A DNA stretch of 64,000 nucleotides from Cliona cf. orientalis (GCA_963930775.1 OZ005694.1:1612001-1676000), one strand, 5' to 3'; positions 33,571 through 46,039 are shown, counted from the first letter of the stretch. Translations and numbers: made by a program. The notes: a model not told the origin generated them from the letters alone.

Positions 33571-34909
33571 ATGCGTAGGTAGCCTGCCGCCAAGCAGTCT
33601 GACTGCACGAAGACCCCACATTGAAGTTTTTAATAATTATGGTCATGATGATTTTGTTGCTTTGTACAAAATATAGTAGTGAGTAAAATTATTATTATAA
33701 TAATATACCTGCATCAGTGGATAGGCACAAACTGACTGGCTACACTGCTGTACATTATTCCATTATGTATACATCTATAGAACAAACAGACTTAGAAATG
33801 ATTAAAATTGCTGCAGTCTCTGCATGGTCTGCTGGTCACATTTTGTCAATTTTAGTGAAGGGGGCCCTGTCAATTGGTGCTATAGGGTGAACTATTTTAT
33901 AACAATTATAGTGGCATACCACTATAATTGGTATGCATCGAGACTTAATAACGCTCTCAGGGGTGCTGGTCAAACGAGGTTCCCTTAGTATCATTATTCA
34001 TTATAATAATTATTATACTCTTGGTATCAGTAAACCCTATCAATGGTGTAGAGGTTGAAATCCATAATTGCATCCAAAACATTCAATATAAAACCATGGA
34101 GCACTGTGCAGAGGCGTAGGAAGAAGATTTGGTAAATGGGTGCTCTGGTGCCTATGCATGTTTACACTAATTGATAATATAAAAGTAGCTAAGCACTTCA
34201 GAGCGAAATATAACAATGTTTGTGTTCAGTTTACACTCAGAAATTAATTTTCATTGGTGCACCAGCACCCAGTGCACCCATGCTTCCTACACCAGTGCTG
34301 TGTACCTTAATTTCTATAAAGATACTGTCATCATAATGATTCATGGTACATGTATACAATAGTATATCATGCATGATCGGGGTATAGTATATTCCAAGGC
34401 CGTTCACCAGAGGACCGCTTGGAGTATAGCTACAGACTATAGTATGATAATTAAAGTTTTGAAAACATCCAGCATATGTTCTATAAAATTAATTTTATGA
34501 GCATCGTTAGCTACTTGTACCAACATGAACAAACATGGAGTAGATTTACATGTACAGTACAAATTCATATAACGAGGTACATATAGTATATTACCAACAA
34601 AGAGTCTCAATTGAGTAGCCATATAGCTTTTCTCATAGTTGGTCACGTATGTATAACTGTATTAAAAACACAATGCACACAGAAAACATGCACGCACTGA
34701 AAGCTAGAGGGATCTGCTTGGAGTAGCTACAGACTGTAGTATAATATTAAAATTTTGAAAACATCCAACATATATATATACTTTCTACAAAATTAACATA
34801 GTTATGAGCATACTTGTACCTATGTATGTAATAACAGGAACAAACATGGAGTAGATCATGTTACATAATTATACAACAGTACAAATTCATAAAATAAGTT
34901 ATATACTAC
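33571..34909. repeat. Spacer, mostly unrecognised
   Basis: No gene seen in 33571-34400. 34420-34545 and 34700-34850 are two tandem copies of the ACTTTCTACAAAATTAA(C/T)ATAG spacer repeat also present at 5220-5350. Confidence 0.45.
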
Positions 34910-35218
34910 CAGGAGTACATTACTAGGAGTGTGCAACGCACACTATAGTAGTGCAAATATCTCTTTCCAGATTTGACATCACAGAATATCATTAATATGC
35001 AACCACTAAAACCATGAAGCCATGAAGGTTATGTCTGCACTGTCCTATCAGTAACTAGCTGCAGCTGCAGCTATACAGAATGTAACTCAGTGGTTGCTAC
35101 TTAAGTACCTTCTAATGATATTCAGGTCCATGTACAAGGGTGGTTGTGATGTCAAATCTGGAAAGAGATGTTTGTACTACTATTGTGTGCGTTGCACACT
35201 CCTAGTAATGTACTCCTG
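34910..35218. mobile_element. MITE with about 75-bp inverted ends
   Basis: CAGGAGTACATTACTAGGAG at the left runs inward for about 75 bp to GATTTGACATCACA; the right end is its inverted copy with few mismatches. Flanks ATACTAC repeat on both sides (7-8 bp target duplication). CAG termini and an ~8-bp duplication suggest hAT-type mobilisation. No coding content. Confidence 0.7.
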
Positions 35219-35846
35219 ATACTACCAACGGAGAATCTCAAGTAGTCCATACCATAGTTGGTCACGTATGTATGTATTAAAAACACAATGCATGAACAAA
35301 CATGTACGCACTGCACACATGCACGCTGCGTGATGCATGCATGCACGTACACATACACACACATGAGACTATCGCTTTCAGTTGCTTCCTTGGTTTGCTA
35401 TTCTCTACTTGAATACAACGTTGGCAAGGAAGTGCTGCTAGACTATTAATAATATTATTTTCTACAAAATGCAACGCTGTGAATACTTTTTGGCGATTTC
35501 TAAATCACCAGATATAAAATCTCTATCATCCCACGTGCACGTACATCTACTGGCATGCCATTTTGAGCTGGAGGTGAGTGAAGGTTCTCAAAGGTCCTCA
35601 CCTCAATGTATGCTCCGTGGCGGAGAAGAAGCTGATTCAGAACCATCTTATTATCTTTATGCTAACAACTCAGAAAACATTGTTTTCCCTCTAGCTTAGT
35701 AGCTGTAGCCACCACTCCCCACACAAAACACTATCACGTCTTTAGGCCCACTGCTGCATATTATTAATTTTAGCAATAATAATTATACACAACTAGCTAT
35801 ACTACAATTTCATTGCTCCATTGTCTTCAGTTGGTGTATAATCCAA
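35219..35846. repeat. Spacer with recurrent repeat
   Basis: No gene seen. 35365-35460 carries the repeat whose minus strand reads AALPCQRC(V/I)(E/Q)VEN. The rest is unrecognised. Confidence 0.4.
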
Positions 35847-35950
35847 GTTGGTGGTATAAAGGATGAAGTGCTGGCCACCTACAGGGACGGGATTAGTCAT
35901 GCATGTGATCATACCTTGGAGAAACAAGGACTTGAAGGAGCTACCAAATT
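35847..35950 (+). pseudogene. LONP2-like penultimate-exon remnant
   Basis: The plus strand reads V-G-G-I-K-D-E-V-L-A-T-Y-R-D-G-I-S-H. After a 4-bp GCAT duplication it continues V-I-I-P-W-R-N-K-D-L-K-E-L-P, the conserved Lon proteolytic-domain segment (GGIKxKVLAAxRAG...VIIPxxNxxDL) that ends just before the C-terminal helix. A TTGTCTTCAG splice-acceptor-like stretch precedes it (35821-35830). The duplication breaks the frame. Together with 36227-36322 it recreates the exon order of a Lon gene 3' end. Confidence 0.65.
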
Positions 35951-36226
35951 AAAGGAGTGAAGATCGGCAAGCTGATGTTTAATAATCTTTACACAGGAGG
36001 GATTATACTGTAAAGGGAAGATGGTTTGATAAAGGGGCTCCTGATTTATTGGCAATGGCTATGATGCAATTGAGTAAATGTATACAGTCCTAATTTCGTA
36101 CCTTGTTATGGTAAGCATCTGTATACACAATAATTAATGTAAAGTACACACTTTTCATGGTTGATGAATATTATCAAGATCCCTGGTGAAAATGTGTATA
36201 ACTATTATCTCTCTTTCTGCATGCAG

Positions 36227-36322
36227 GAGATGTTGAAGTTCACTCCAGTGGACAGATGGAAGAGGTGTTGCTGAGTGCTTCTGCATGAAGGACGAGGACT
36301 AAGACCTGCCAGTAAACTGTAA
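36227..36322 (+). pseudogene. LONP2-like last-exon remnant 4, with splice acceptor
   Basis: TCTCTCTTTCTGCATGCAG (to 36226) is a good acceptor. The exon then reads D-V-E-V-H-S-S-G-Q-M-E-E-V-L-L-S-A before a premature stop; downstream, AGT-AAA-CTG-TAA (36311-36322) is the Ser-Lys-Leu-stop. The intron between this and 35950 is about 270 bp. Confidence 0.6.
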
Positions 36323-36764
36323 CAGTAGCTGCTCCATCTCAGTCCATTCAAATTCTTCTTTATTTTGTTTTTAAAGCAGTGTTACATGATTGCTGCTACG
36401 TGTATAACAATGTCTATACTGTCACCTGTGCTAATTGGCTAGTTATAATAATAATACCTTTGTATCACTGATTCCATGATAACAGAATCTGATGCACGAA
36501 TTTTATAAAACCACGCAATAATTATTAGTCCTTAAAAGTTCACAGTACTATGATAATGAATTCAAAAGGGGTAAGGATTCACTAACAGCAGTTAATAACT
36601 AGTCTATAGATCTATTACAAGTGCATGCAGAAAATTGTTTAGTAATTGCTAATTAATAGAGATCAAAATAAAATTAATGTGTAGCTGAAAAAAATTATCA
36701 CTCAAATACTCAATTTGCAGTTTGAGTTTATTTTGGTATCTCGTTTGATCATTTAGTATATTTA
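36323..36764. repeat. 3' spacer of pseudogene F
   Basis: The shared spacer between Lon remnant and receptor stop; no gene seen. AATAAA on the minus strand lies near 36727. Confidence 0.5.
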
Positions 36765-38505
36765 GCAGAAGCTGGCATGGTAATGGGCCGAGGAATAAAA
36801 CTGATCAGCGGTTCAAGTTCAGTCTTCAATTCGCTCGTGAGCAATATCATCATCATTATAATTATCATCATCAGTGACAGCGTCATTACCTTGACTTTGT
36901 CTGCACCTCCAACCAGCACTGAGGAAAGGCTTGATCAAAATCCACACACAAATGACACAGAACTGAGCAAAGGTGATTCCAATTGACACCATAAGCAATT
37001 TTGACCTTGATTCAGTAGATTCCCACCTGTACAGAGTTCTAGCACTCAAGATAATAAGGTTAAGTAAGAGAGCGCTTTCTATAACTCTCACATCTACTCA
37101 CTTGTAAACATTCTCAATTGATATGAAGAAAAATATGAAGGCTATGAACAGTAACAGAGCAAACACATTCAGTTATGGATAGTCCACTAAAGTTACTGTC
37201 AATAGAACCAGGAGAATTCCTCGAACAAGAAGCATTGCTCCAAATCAGTATAGGTGCTTATCCTTCAAAGGAAAGAAGTAAGTATGTATTGTAGATAGGG
37301 GCTAGCTTATTGATCCACTTGAGCAGCCTTAGATGAGACACTCTCCTCAAAGGCTGAATGAACAGAAGAAGGAGTGTGTAGGGAAGCCACAGGAACACAA
37401 GAGTAGCAATGGCCGCTATAAAAAAGGTAAATGTGAGGGCGCTGGCAGTATCGTAGATTTCCGTTAAGGTACCACACAGCATAGGAGGTGTTCTGTGGGT
37501 ACTGTGTTATCACTGCAACTGATGTGGCATTTATCACAGTACGAAGGAGCTTCATGTAAGATAGAAGGAAGAGTGTGGCTAGAAGAGGAACAGCTCTGCT
37601 ACCAATGAGGTTAGTGAGATGAGAGGAGTAGCGACAAGCATTAATGATAACACCAGCAATGACCCAGATGTAGAATGGAAATAAAAACTGCAGCCATGTC
37701 TTCAAATAAGCATCCAGTCCAACAAAGAAGCAAGTATCGATTCCAAAATCCAAGTTGAGCCAGGCAACAAAAATATGAAGAAATGTGAATAAATAGTTTC
37801 TCCAGTGTCTGCAGGAAAGAGTATTATCTTGTAGGGGCACCCATACAATATGTTAGCATAGAAGATGATCGATTCCGTTAATGAGTCCTTGAGTGACAGT
37901 GAGGTTGAGTGCAAGGAAAAAGAACACAAGGAAAACACCAGCAGCAGCAAAGGCAAGCATGAGCTCCACGTTATGACTGTTGGGACATTCAATGCACCGA
38001 GAAGATCCAATTACCAGGCTAAAGTTGTCCATGCAGGCACCACACAGGATGCCGGTTCGGTTGGAGGCACACTCTTCACTGGGATCATCTCCAATGTTGA
38101 CTGTCTTTTTGCCTGATTTGTAGTAGCTAGAGTACGGGGCAGAATTCATTGTACATGATATCAGACTGGGTGCTATGACCCTTATTGAAGGTTGCGTTCA
38201 CCCACACAGTGCTGTTCCACTGCAGGAGACCAGTTTTGTTTTTCACTAAACAACTAAAGCCATTGTTAGCCAAGACAGGATAACAGCTGCGTGTAGTTTC
38301 GTCATGATTTAGAGTCATTCCTGGAGGGAAATCTGGGAGTAAAGTGATATTTATGAGAACTGGGGTTGCTAGGAGGTCAGTATCGATACGACCATGATGA
38401 CTATATGAAACACAATTAGATATTCGTTCCTTGATGAAAAAATTTTCATAGTAGAAGATATCATATTCTACAGTTGATTCGTTGCTAGCTAATGGTAGAA
38501 GATAC
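36765..38505 (-). pseudogene. PMP-like receptor pseudogene F (C-terminal half)
   Basis: Covers the cytoplasmic tail, the helices, the CGACMDNFSL block and the CPPG region up to the second variable segment. It breaks near 38505 where the sequence changes to the GTGGCTCAGTAGCTGGTCAAG repeat. The beta-helix and N-terminus are absent. There are multiple frame changes (about 37095, 37280, 37410, 37800, 37845, 38130 and 38320) and small insertions. Residues around the helices still match copies E and G closely, so the decay is moderate. Confidence 0.8.
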
Positions 38506-39109
38506 TGGCTAGTGTGGCTCAGTAGCTGGTCAAGCGTGGGTGGTAGAGAGATTAAGAAGCCATGACAAGCAGTGGCGTGGTTTTGTAGGGGGGGTTAAGG
38601 ATACTTACTAAGCTTAGTCAGGACTACAGATCAGCACATACCCGGCACACTGAATCTATTTGCACAATAATGAAATACATTTTTTTTCAAAGATCTTGAC
38701 TAATTCACTAGTCACTCAATGACATATGCCTAGACCTTGAAGTGTGGTAATTTTTGTGCTCGATTAATTAATTGCTTTACCCCGCCCCGGCGAATTGGTT
38801 ACAGATCAACCCCCTAGCAACGCCACTGACAATGACATCAAGGTGATAGCATCCCATAATTAAGCACATTGAGGGTGCTAAAGGCCTGAGAGTCTCTTAA
38901 GATTGTAGATCCTATTGGATGAGGTAGCTATTTAAAATATTGCAACTGTAACCATGACAGCATGAAAAGTTTAAACATAATAATAATATTATTATAATGA
39001 AAGTGCTTCAAATACAGTCCTTTTTTTATAATAATTTCTGCTCAAAATAGAACAGCAGTTAACATGAATAGCTGGCAATACCTAAACTAGCATGACATTG
39101 TAATCTATG
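38506..39109. repeat. Spacer of degenerate repeats
   Basis: No gene seen. 38520-38600 is the GGGTGGTAGAGAGATTAAGAAGCCA repeat. 38860-38960 is a degenerate GAGTCTCTTAAG foldback copy. Confidence 0.45.
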
Positions 39110-39425
39110 GAGGGAGTGCAAACAAGTACGAGTTAAAAGTTAAAATAGCTATCTGAGGCCGGATTTAATAGAAGTTAGGGAGATACATGATAGAAGTGAT
39201 GAGGGAAGAGAGTTCCAGAGATCAATAGTCACGTTTTGCGAAAAAAGAATTATAAAACTGGTTGGTTCTAGTCTGGATGTTGACTAACTTCAGGGGATTG
39301 GTATACCTGTTGACATAAGCAATATCTCTTTGCTGGATGGGAGTGTCAGGAAAGTCACACAAATATTGAGTAGATATTCCAGCCTAGCATTAAATTGTCT
39401 CAGGGTCCTGATTTAAAAGCAATAA
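39110..39425 (-). mobile_element. LINE (CR1/Jockey-like) ORF2 C-terminal fragment
   Basis: The minus strand, over shifted frames, reads pieces like NRYTNPLKLVNIQTRTNQFYNSFFAK and LWNSLPSSLLS (split here by frame changes). That is the layout of the poorly conserved C-terminus of CR1/Jockey reverse-transcriptase proteins (Tyr-x-x-Ser-Phe-Phe...Trp-Asn-x-Leu-Pro). There are several frameshifts and stops, so it is a dead, 5'-truncated fragment. Confidence 0.45.
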
Positions 39426-40380
39426 TGGTGATATTGTATATATTCAGCTTTTATAATTTTGTGCAGGGCTGTTAGTTTTTGTGCTTAGCATCAAGCATCC
39501 TTGAAGTAGCTATCCCACCTATGACGCAGATCAAAGCTACCACCAGGGCAGTGTACTGTAAATTAGGGCAATAATATCATGATATTGATATCCCTGTGGT
39601 GCAGTGAGTATATGTACCAGCTGCCAGTGCACATCTGGCCCCAATTTGTGATCTGGGAAACATACATGTACAGTACAAATTCATACACACTACTAATAGA
39701 GAGTCATATGTAGCTAGTCCATATGTACCAGTGCACATCTGGCCCCAATTTGTGATCTGGGAAATAATATTATGACCAACGTTTACTTCAAATATCCTAC
39801 TATACAGTGTCTACTACCCACTGAGAGGAAATTTAGGAAAGTGGTCACAATTAACCATGACACAATTTAGGTTCCTGAAGGCTTTTGATCTTGGCATTAG
39901 TGATTTAGTGGGGGAATCCTTGTCAAACTTAATTTTGACTACATCCAACATACTTTCTACAAAATGAGCATACTTGTACCAATATATTATGTCAAACAAA
40001 TATGGAGTAGATTTACATCTACAGTACAAATTCAAACATACTACCAACAGAGATACTTAAGTAGTTCATAGCTTTTCTCATAGTTGGTCATGAATGTACA
40101 TTAAAACACGCAATACGCATGCATACACAAACATGTACACACTGCATGCACGCCGCGTGACACACACACACACACACACGTACACAACGTATGTCATAAG
40201 ACTCTATCGCTTTCCGAGCAGCTTTCTCGGTTTGCTGTTCTCTATTTCAGTGAAACATTGGCAAGGAAGTGGCAAGGAAGTGCTGCTTGACTACTAAACT
40301 TAATCGAATACAATATCTCATTCTGAGCTAATAATAACTAGTGCAAAACCACACAATTAGCTATTATTCCTCAAAACTGT
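39426..40380. repeat. Spacer with recurrent block 3
   Basis: No gene seen. 39471-39663 is the third copy of the recurrent block of 4758; its CTGCCAGTGCACATCTGGCC end is repeated at 39725-39765. 39930-40010 and 40195-40300 are the other shared spacer repeats. A (CA)n tract lies at 40161-40178. Confidence 0.45.
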
Positions 40381-40490
40381 AGCGTGGTAATGGGCTGAGG
40401 AGTATAATTGATCAGCCGTTCGAGTTCAGCATCTTCAATTCGCTCATGAGCGATATCATCATCATTTAACTCACCTTGGCAATGCAACTA
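40381..40490 (-). pseudogene. Receptor cytoplasmic-tail scrap
   Basis: The minus strand encodes IAHERIEDAELERLI and the PITT(L) codons of the tail, bounded by a CCAAGGTGAG-type edge at about 40473. It is the twin of 28655-28735 with the same flanking repeat, so the scrap was duplicated together with its spacer. Confidence 0.55.
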
Positions 40491-41425
40491 TTAATGACAC
40501 TGATAAAGGTGATAGCATTTCAAGTGCATTGAAGGTGCTTCTAAAGGCCTGAGGGTCTCTTGAGAGTGTAGATCCCGTTCATGATTGGATGAAGTATTAA
40601 AAACATTGCGACTGTAACCATGACGGCATAAAAAATAATGTAAGATCTTGTGAATGTGGTTCAAGTGCCGTCCTGACTGGAACATAATAATGGTGATATT
40701 GTAGCTATATTCGAATTCAGCTTTTATAATTTGCAGGATATAGCTATACTACAGTACTTATAAGTAGTCCATAATTTTCTCAGAGTTGGTCACATATACA
40801 TATTATTATTAAAACATAACATGCATGCACACACACACACACATCATAAGACTCTATTGCTTTCAGCAGCTTCCTCGGTTTGCGGTTCTCTACTTCAACA
40901 CAACATTGGCAAGAAAGGGCTGCTTGACTACTAAATTTCGATACTAAAATATTTTCAGACAGCATGGCTTGTGCGAAATTAAATGCACGAAATACATACA
41001 CAATATTAAATAAATGGCAATGTGGTACTTGTCCAAATATTATTTAACGCGGAAAATTATCGCATGAAATATTTTAGACACGAACTATTCGCGATTTATG
41101 GTAGAATATAATATCTTTGCTAATAATGACTACTAAATTCTTCTTTTATCTTTATGCAAAAGCATGCAATTAGCTATTATTCCTCAAAACTTTAAGTGAT
41201 ACACAGTAGTAAAAATAAAATTGCTTCATGAAAGGGGGAGGATTCACTAACAACTAGTCACACAAAATTATTTTGTAGCTATCATTCTACTAATAATTAT
41301 ACTATAGAGATCAATGAAAAAGTAAATTTATATTAATTTTGTAGCAGAAAATTATCACTCAAATATGTGCAGTATGGTTATGTCCCTTATTTTGTGTATT
41401 TAATAGAAGCTGGCATGGTAATGGG
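40491..41425. repeat. Spacer and 3' flank of copy G
   Basis: No gene seen. Near-duplicate of 28740-29690 in the same order, showing that the units carrying copies E and G arose from one another. Confidence 0.5.
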
Positions 41426-44400
41426 TCAAGGAGTATCACTGATCAGAGGTTCAATTTCAGGATCTTCAATTCGCTCATAAGCGATGTCATCATCATCAAT
41501 AATACCATGGCCTTGATTTCGTCTGCACCTCCAACCAGCACAGAGATAGGGCTTGCAATTGATTAAACTCCACACAACAATGACACAAAATTGAGCAAAG
41601 GTGATTCCTATTGACACCATAAGCAATTTTGACCTTGATTCGGTAGATTCCCACCTGTACAGAGTTCCAGAACTCAAGACAATAAGGTTCAGCAAGGTAG
41701 AACTTTCTAGAACTCTCACGTCTAAACATTTTTGATTGATATGAAATAAAATAAGAAGGCTATGAACAGAAATATTGCAAACACATTCAATTCTGGGTTG
41801 TATACTGAAGTTACTGTCAATAGAATCAGGAGTAATCCTCGAATAAGAAGCATTGTTCCAAACCAGTATCGGTGCTTATCCTTCAATGGAAAGAAGTAAG
41901 CATCGTAGACAGGGGCTAGCTTATTGATCCATTTGAGTGGCCTTAGATGAGACACTCTCCTCAAAGGCTGAATGAACAGAAGCAGGAGTGTGTAGGGAAG
42001 CCACAGGAACACAAGAGTAGCAATGGCCGCTACGAAAAGGAAAATATGAGGGCGCTGGCAGTAGCGTAGGTTTCCATCAAGGTACCACACAGCATAGGAG
42101 GTGTTCTCTGGGTACCGTGCTATCACTGCAACTGATGTGGCATCTATCACAGTACGAAGGAGCTTCATGTAAGATAAAAGGAAGAGTGTGGCTAGAAAAG
42201 GAACAGCTCTACTGCCGATGAGTTTTGTGAGGCGAGAGGAGTAGCGGCAAGCAACAATGATAACACCAGCAATGGCCCAGATGTAGAATGGGAACAGAAA
42301 CTGCAGCCATGTCTTCCAATAAGCATCCAGTCCAACAAAGAAGCAAGTCTCGATTCCTAAATCCAAGTTAAGCCAGGCAATAAAAACTTGAAGAAATGTG
42401 AATAAGTAATTTGCTCCAGTGTCTGAGGGAAAGAGTATTATCTTGTAGGCCCATACAATGTTAGCATAAAAGATGACTCCATTAATGAGTCCTTGAGTGG
42501 CAGCGAGGTTGAGTGCAAGGATCAAGAACACAAGGAGGACACCAGCAGCAGCAAAGGTAAGCAGGAGTGCCACGTTATGACTGTTGGGACATTCAATGCA
42601 CCGAGAAGATCCAATTGCAAGGCTAAAGTTGTCCATGCAGGCACCACACAGGATGCCGGTTCGATTGGAGACACACTGCTTGCTGGGATCATCTCTAATG
42701 TTAACCGTCTTGTTGCCTGACTTGCAGTAGAGTAGGGGACAGAATCTGTTGTACATGATACCAGTACTGTCACTCTCATTGAAGGTTGCATTCACCCACA
42801 CAGTACCATTCCACTGCAGGAGACCAGTTATATTATTTACTAAACAAGTGAAGCCATTGTTAGCCAAGACAGGATAACAGCTGCATGTGGTTTCATCATG
42901 ATTTAGAGTCAGTCCTGGAGGGCGACCTGGGAGTAAGGTGATATTTATGAAAATAGGGGATGTTAGGAGGTCATTGTATATGCAACCAGACTGATTATAC
43001 GAATTATAATAAAGTATTTGACTCTTGATCACATTTTCATAGTGGAAGATATGTTCTGTTGATTCAATGCTAATCAAACCAGATACTGGCAGAGGTGATG
43101 TTTGCAACAGTAAAATCTCATAATCACGTTTTGAGTAAACTGTATAGTTAAAAGGAACACATTTTTCACTGTTGATTACTTGTTGGGATTTATCTCGTTT
43201 TAAGTGAGAATCTGAATAAAGGGAACTGGCATGGATCGTACCAACTGTAGTGCCAAAGTCATAACCCACTATACATGCAGGTAATGTAATGGTTTCACCA
43301 CGATAAACACTGGTATTTGTGAAAATATATGAGAAATTAGCACACTGTGGTTTACCATTGGAGTCACAGAGGCACACACGCTGAGGACCAGAGGATACCG
43401 GAGATAGGGTCGTATTGAATTTGATGCCAGAATCAAAGGAGATATTAATGTACCCATCAGGTTCTTCACCTTGAACCAAACAATGAGGTTTTCCTCGTTC
43501 ATTCACATAGCCTATGAAACTACTAGAACATGAGTAATCCTTTACACTTGCTCCATAAATGTGGTGACCAATACCATATTGTGCATAGTTTGCTATAAAT
43601 GTTACTTTAGCGGAGTAGTCTGTGATCATGAAAGTACAAGGTGGTGAAGACTGAGAATACACTGCTCCACCAACTTCAAATGCTGTGTTGTTGATAAACT
43701 GAATACTCGACTGATATCCCACTGTGGTCATGAGTAATGATGGCATGGTATTATAGAGAGCACCTCCTTGAAATGCAGAGTTGTTGATAAAGAATAATTT
43801 GGAATAATTACCAACAATGATAGCCGGGTGGACACCGGTTTCTATATAAATTGCACCACCTTTCATTTGTGCTGAATTCATAATGAATTTTAATGATTTA
43901 TTAGTGTTAATAATCATTCTTCCATACGTAAAAAATATTGCTCCTCCAACTGATGCTCTATTGTCGTAAAATTCAATACCACTTGTGTTCACATGAGCGA
44001 TTGAATTCTGTAATAATAGAGCTCCACCACCTTTGACTGCATGGTTGTGTTTGAATATCACAGATGATTCAGCACCTATAGTAATCATTTCACCCAAAAT
44101 GATCACCGCTCCACCAGACAAACCAGCAGTGTTATTCATAAAGACCACACTTGCTCTAGCACCAATGTGCATTATTGTATTCCCTCCATACACTGCTCCA
44201 CCACCGCTACATGTTAGGTTAGGTTGACAAAGTACACAGTTGCAAACGTTGTGATGTTAAGTGAAGATTTGAGCTCAGGGTGAGTGGTTTGTAGAAACAC
44301 TGCTGTACCAAATGAAGTAATTGAAGAAGGGATCCCTGTAATACTGTCAGTAAAGTTTATATTTCCTGTTAATGTTACTGCACTAGAAAAGGCAACAATA

Positions 44401-45038
44401 AGTGATTGATCTTTATGTCTATATGACTCAAATATGCTATTGCTGACAATTATCCTATCACTACAATAACTTCTAACAAAGCAGTTCTCTTTGAATGTGC
44501 AGTTGTCCAGTAAAGCATGTGAACCTCTACCTGTAATATTTATAAAGGACAAACTATCGTTTATGCTAGGGTAGCCATAGAGTTTGGAGTTCTTCATTGT
44601 AATGTAGCTCTTTTCAAGATATATTGCAGGACATCTCATCGTCAGAGTTGTAATCGTCACAAAGCTGACATTGAAAAAGTGAATTAGTGTGCAATTGGGT
44701 TTATCAACAAACTGATGGTTAATGATGACATTCTCTCTGGATTCTTCAGCTCCTTTCATTACAAATGAGTGAAGATTTCGTACAACCAAACCCTTTGTAT
44801 AATTGTGGACTCCACACATGAATATCAGTGTTATATTGACGTGGTCTGGTGAAAAGAACTCACTGCTATGCTCGACTAAGTAGTCCATTGTGTGGCAGAG
44901 CTGACCAGGTGGGCAGCTGCTGTTTCCAGGGCATGAGATGAGAGGCTTTACTGGCTTTACATGGTAGACTGTACCCTCAGTTAGCCTGACACAAATTGAC
45001 CCAAATATCAAGATGAAGAGGAGAGATAGCAGCCTCAT
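41426..45038 (-). pseudogene. PMP-like receptor copy G, nearly complete, two frameshifts
   Basis: Starts MRLLSLLFILIFGSICVRLTEG at 45038. The first break is a tandem TAGGT duplication at about 44214-44223 (GTTAGGTTAGGTTGAC where sisters have GTTAGGTTGAC). It lies just before the first rung. The second is a 10-bp loss at about 41722-41728 (GTCTAAACATTT versus GTCTACTCGCTTATAAACATTT in copy E) between helices 8 and 9. Between them 823 codons are open, covering the rungs, Cys block and eight helices. This copy has seven rungs rather than eight: the third is missing in frame. Otherwise well preserved; a recent pseudogene, null allele or sequencing artefact. Confidence 0.75.
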
Positions 45039-45215
45039 TGTCAAGCAGTTTTTTCACAGCTTATGTCTACCACAATAATCAATTAAGAGGTAACAGGAAG
45101 AGTGAGAGATCCTGTGAAGGTGCAGGCACAGACACGCAGCAGCGAGACTCAATCTGACTAGTGCAACAGAACTCAGTGACTTTATATACAGCAGGTCATG
45201 CATGGATGCATGGTA
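45039..45215 (-). promoter_or_regulatory. Promoter and leader of copy G
   Basis: A canonical TATATAAA box (45181-45188, read on the minus strand) precedes GTCACTGAGTTC, TCAGATT and the shared leader. It is the best TATA match in the array, and the aligned position in the other copies supports their weaker boxes. Confidence 0.55.
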
Positions 45216-46039
45216 GGGAAGGTCATATGAGAAATTAAGAAGCAGAGCTAATTAAGGACTACAGATAGTATGGCAGCCAATAGCACACTCCCTATTTGTG
45301 ATCTGGGAAATATGACAGATGTTTACTCTTAAGTTCCCTGCTGTCAGCTACAGCCACTGACTCAGGGGAAATCAACCCTTTCATGGGCGATGCCCATGCA
45401 ATTAACTATACCAGGCAAGTGTTTTTGGCAATCTATACGGTATTCATAGTCAATCTTCCTGTTTGAGATCTCTATGAACCTTCCCTTACTTCTCTGTGGC
45501 TTCAGGTCATGACCAACTGTAGCTACGTAATACACAGTGCCATACACATGTATGCGTGAAGGGTATAGCTAATGTAAATATAGATGCCCCAATACGTACC
45601 TGTGCTAAAATAGAAACTCTCCCCATCATTAAAATGCTTGTATGTGGATATTTATCATTTTTGTCTGCTATAGCTGTCACAGTGTTGTGTATAAATAAAG
45701 TTAATCTTGCTAGCTCAGCTAGACTGCAAAAGTTTTTCGCCTATGAAATCTATGGTACGGTCATCTAAACGAATGTGTTAAAATGCAGCTGATAGAATTG
45801 TTTATCTATAGCGCAAAACCATGCAATTATAATTGCATGGGTTTGCGCTAAAGATAAAATAATTGCATGGTTTTGCGCTAAACATAAAAAATTCTATCAG
45901 CTAATTAACCATTATTCCTCAAAACGCTTAGCTATACATAGTAGTAAAAACAAAATTACATAGTAAAAGGGGAGCATTCACTAACAACTAGTCACATAAT
46001 TATTACTCTACAGAGAGAGAATGATAAAGCATCAAATTT
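45216..46039. repeat. Spacer with a long hairpin
   Basis: No gene seen. 45787-45905 is a hairpin: AGCTGATAGAATT pairs with AATTCTATCAGCT, and TAGCGCAAAACCATGCAATTA has two inverted partners inside. 45905-46039 is the 3' spacer of a receptor unit (CCTCAAAACGC..., ATTCACTAACAACTAGTCAC). Confidence 0.5.
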
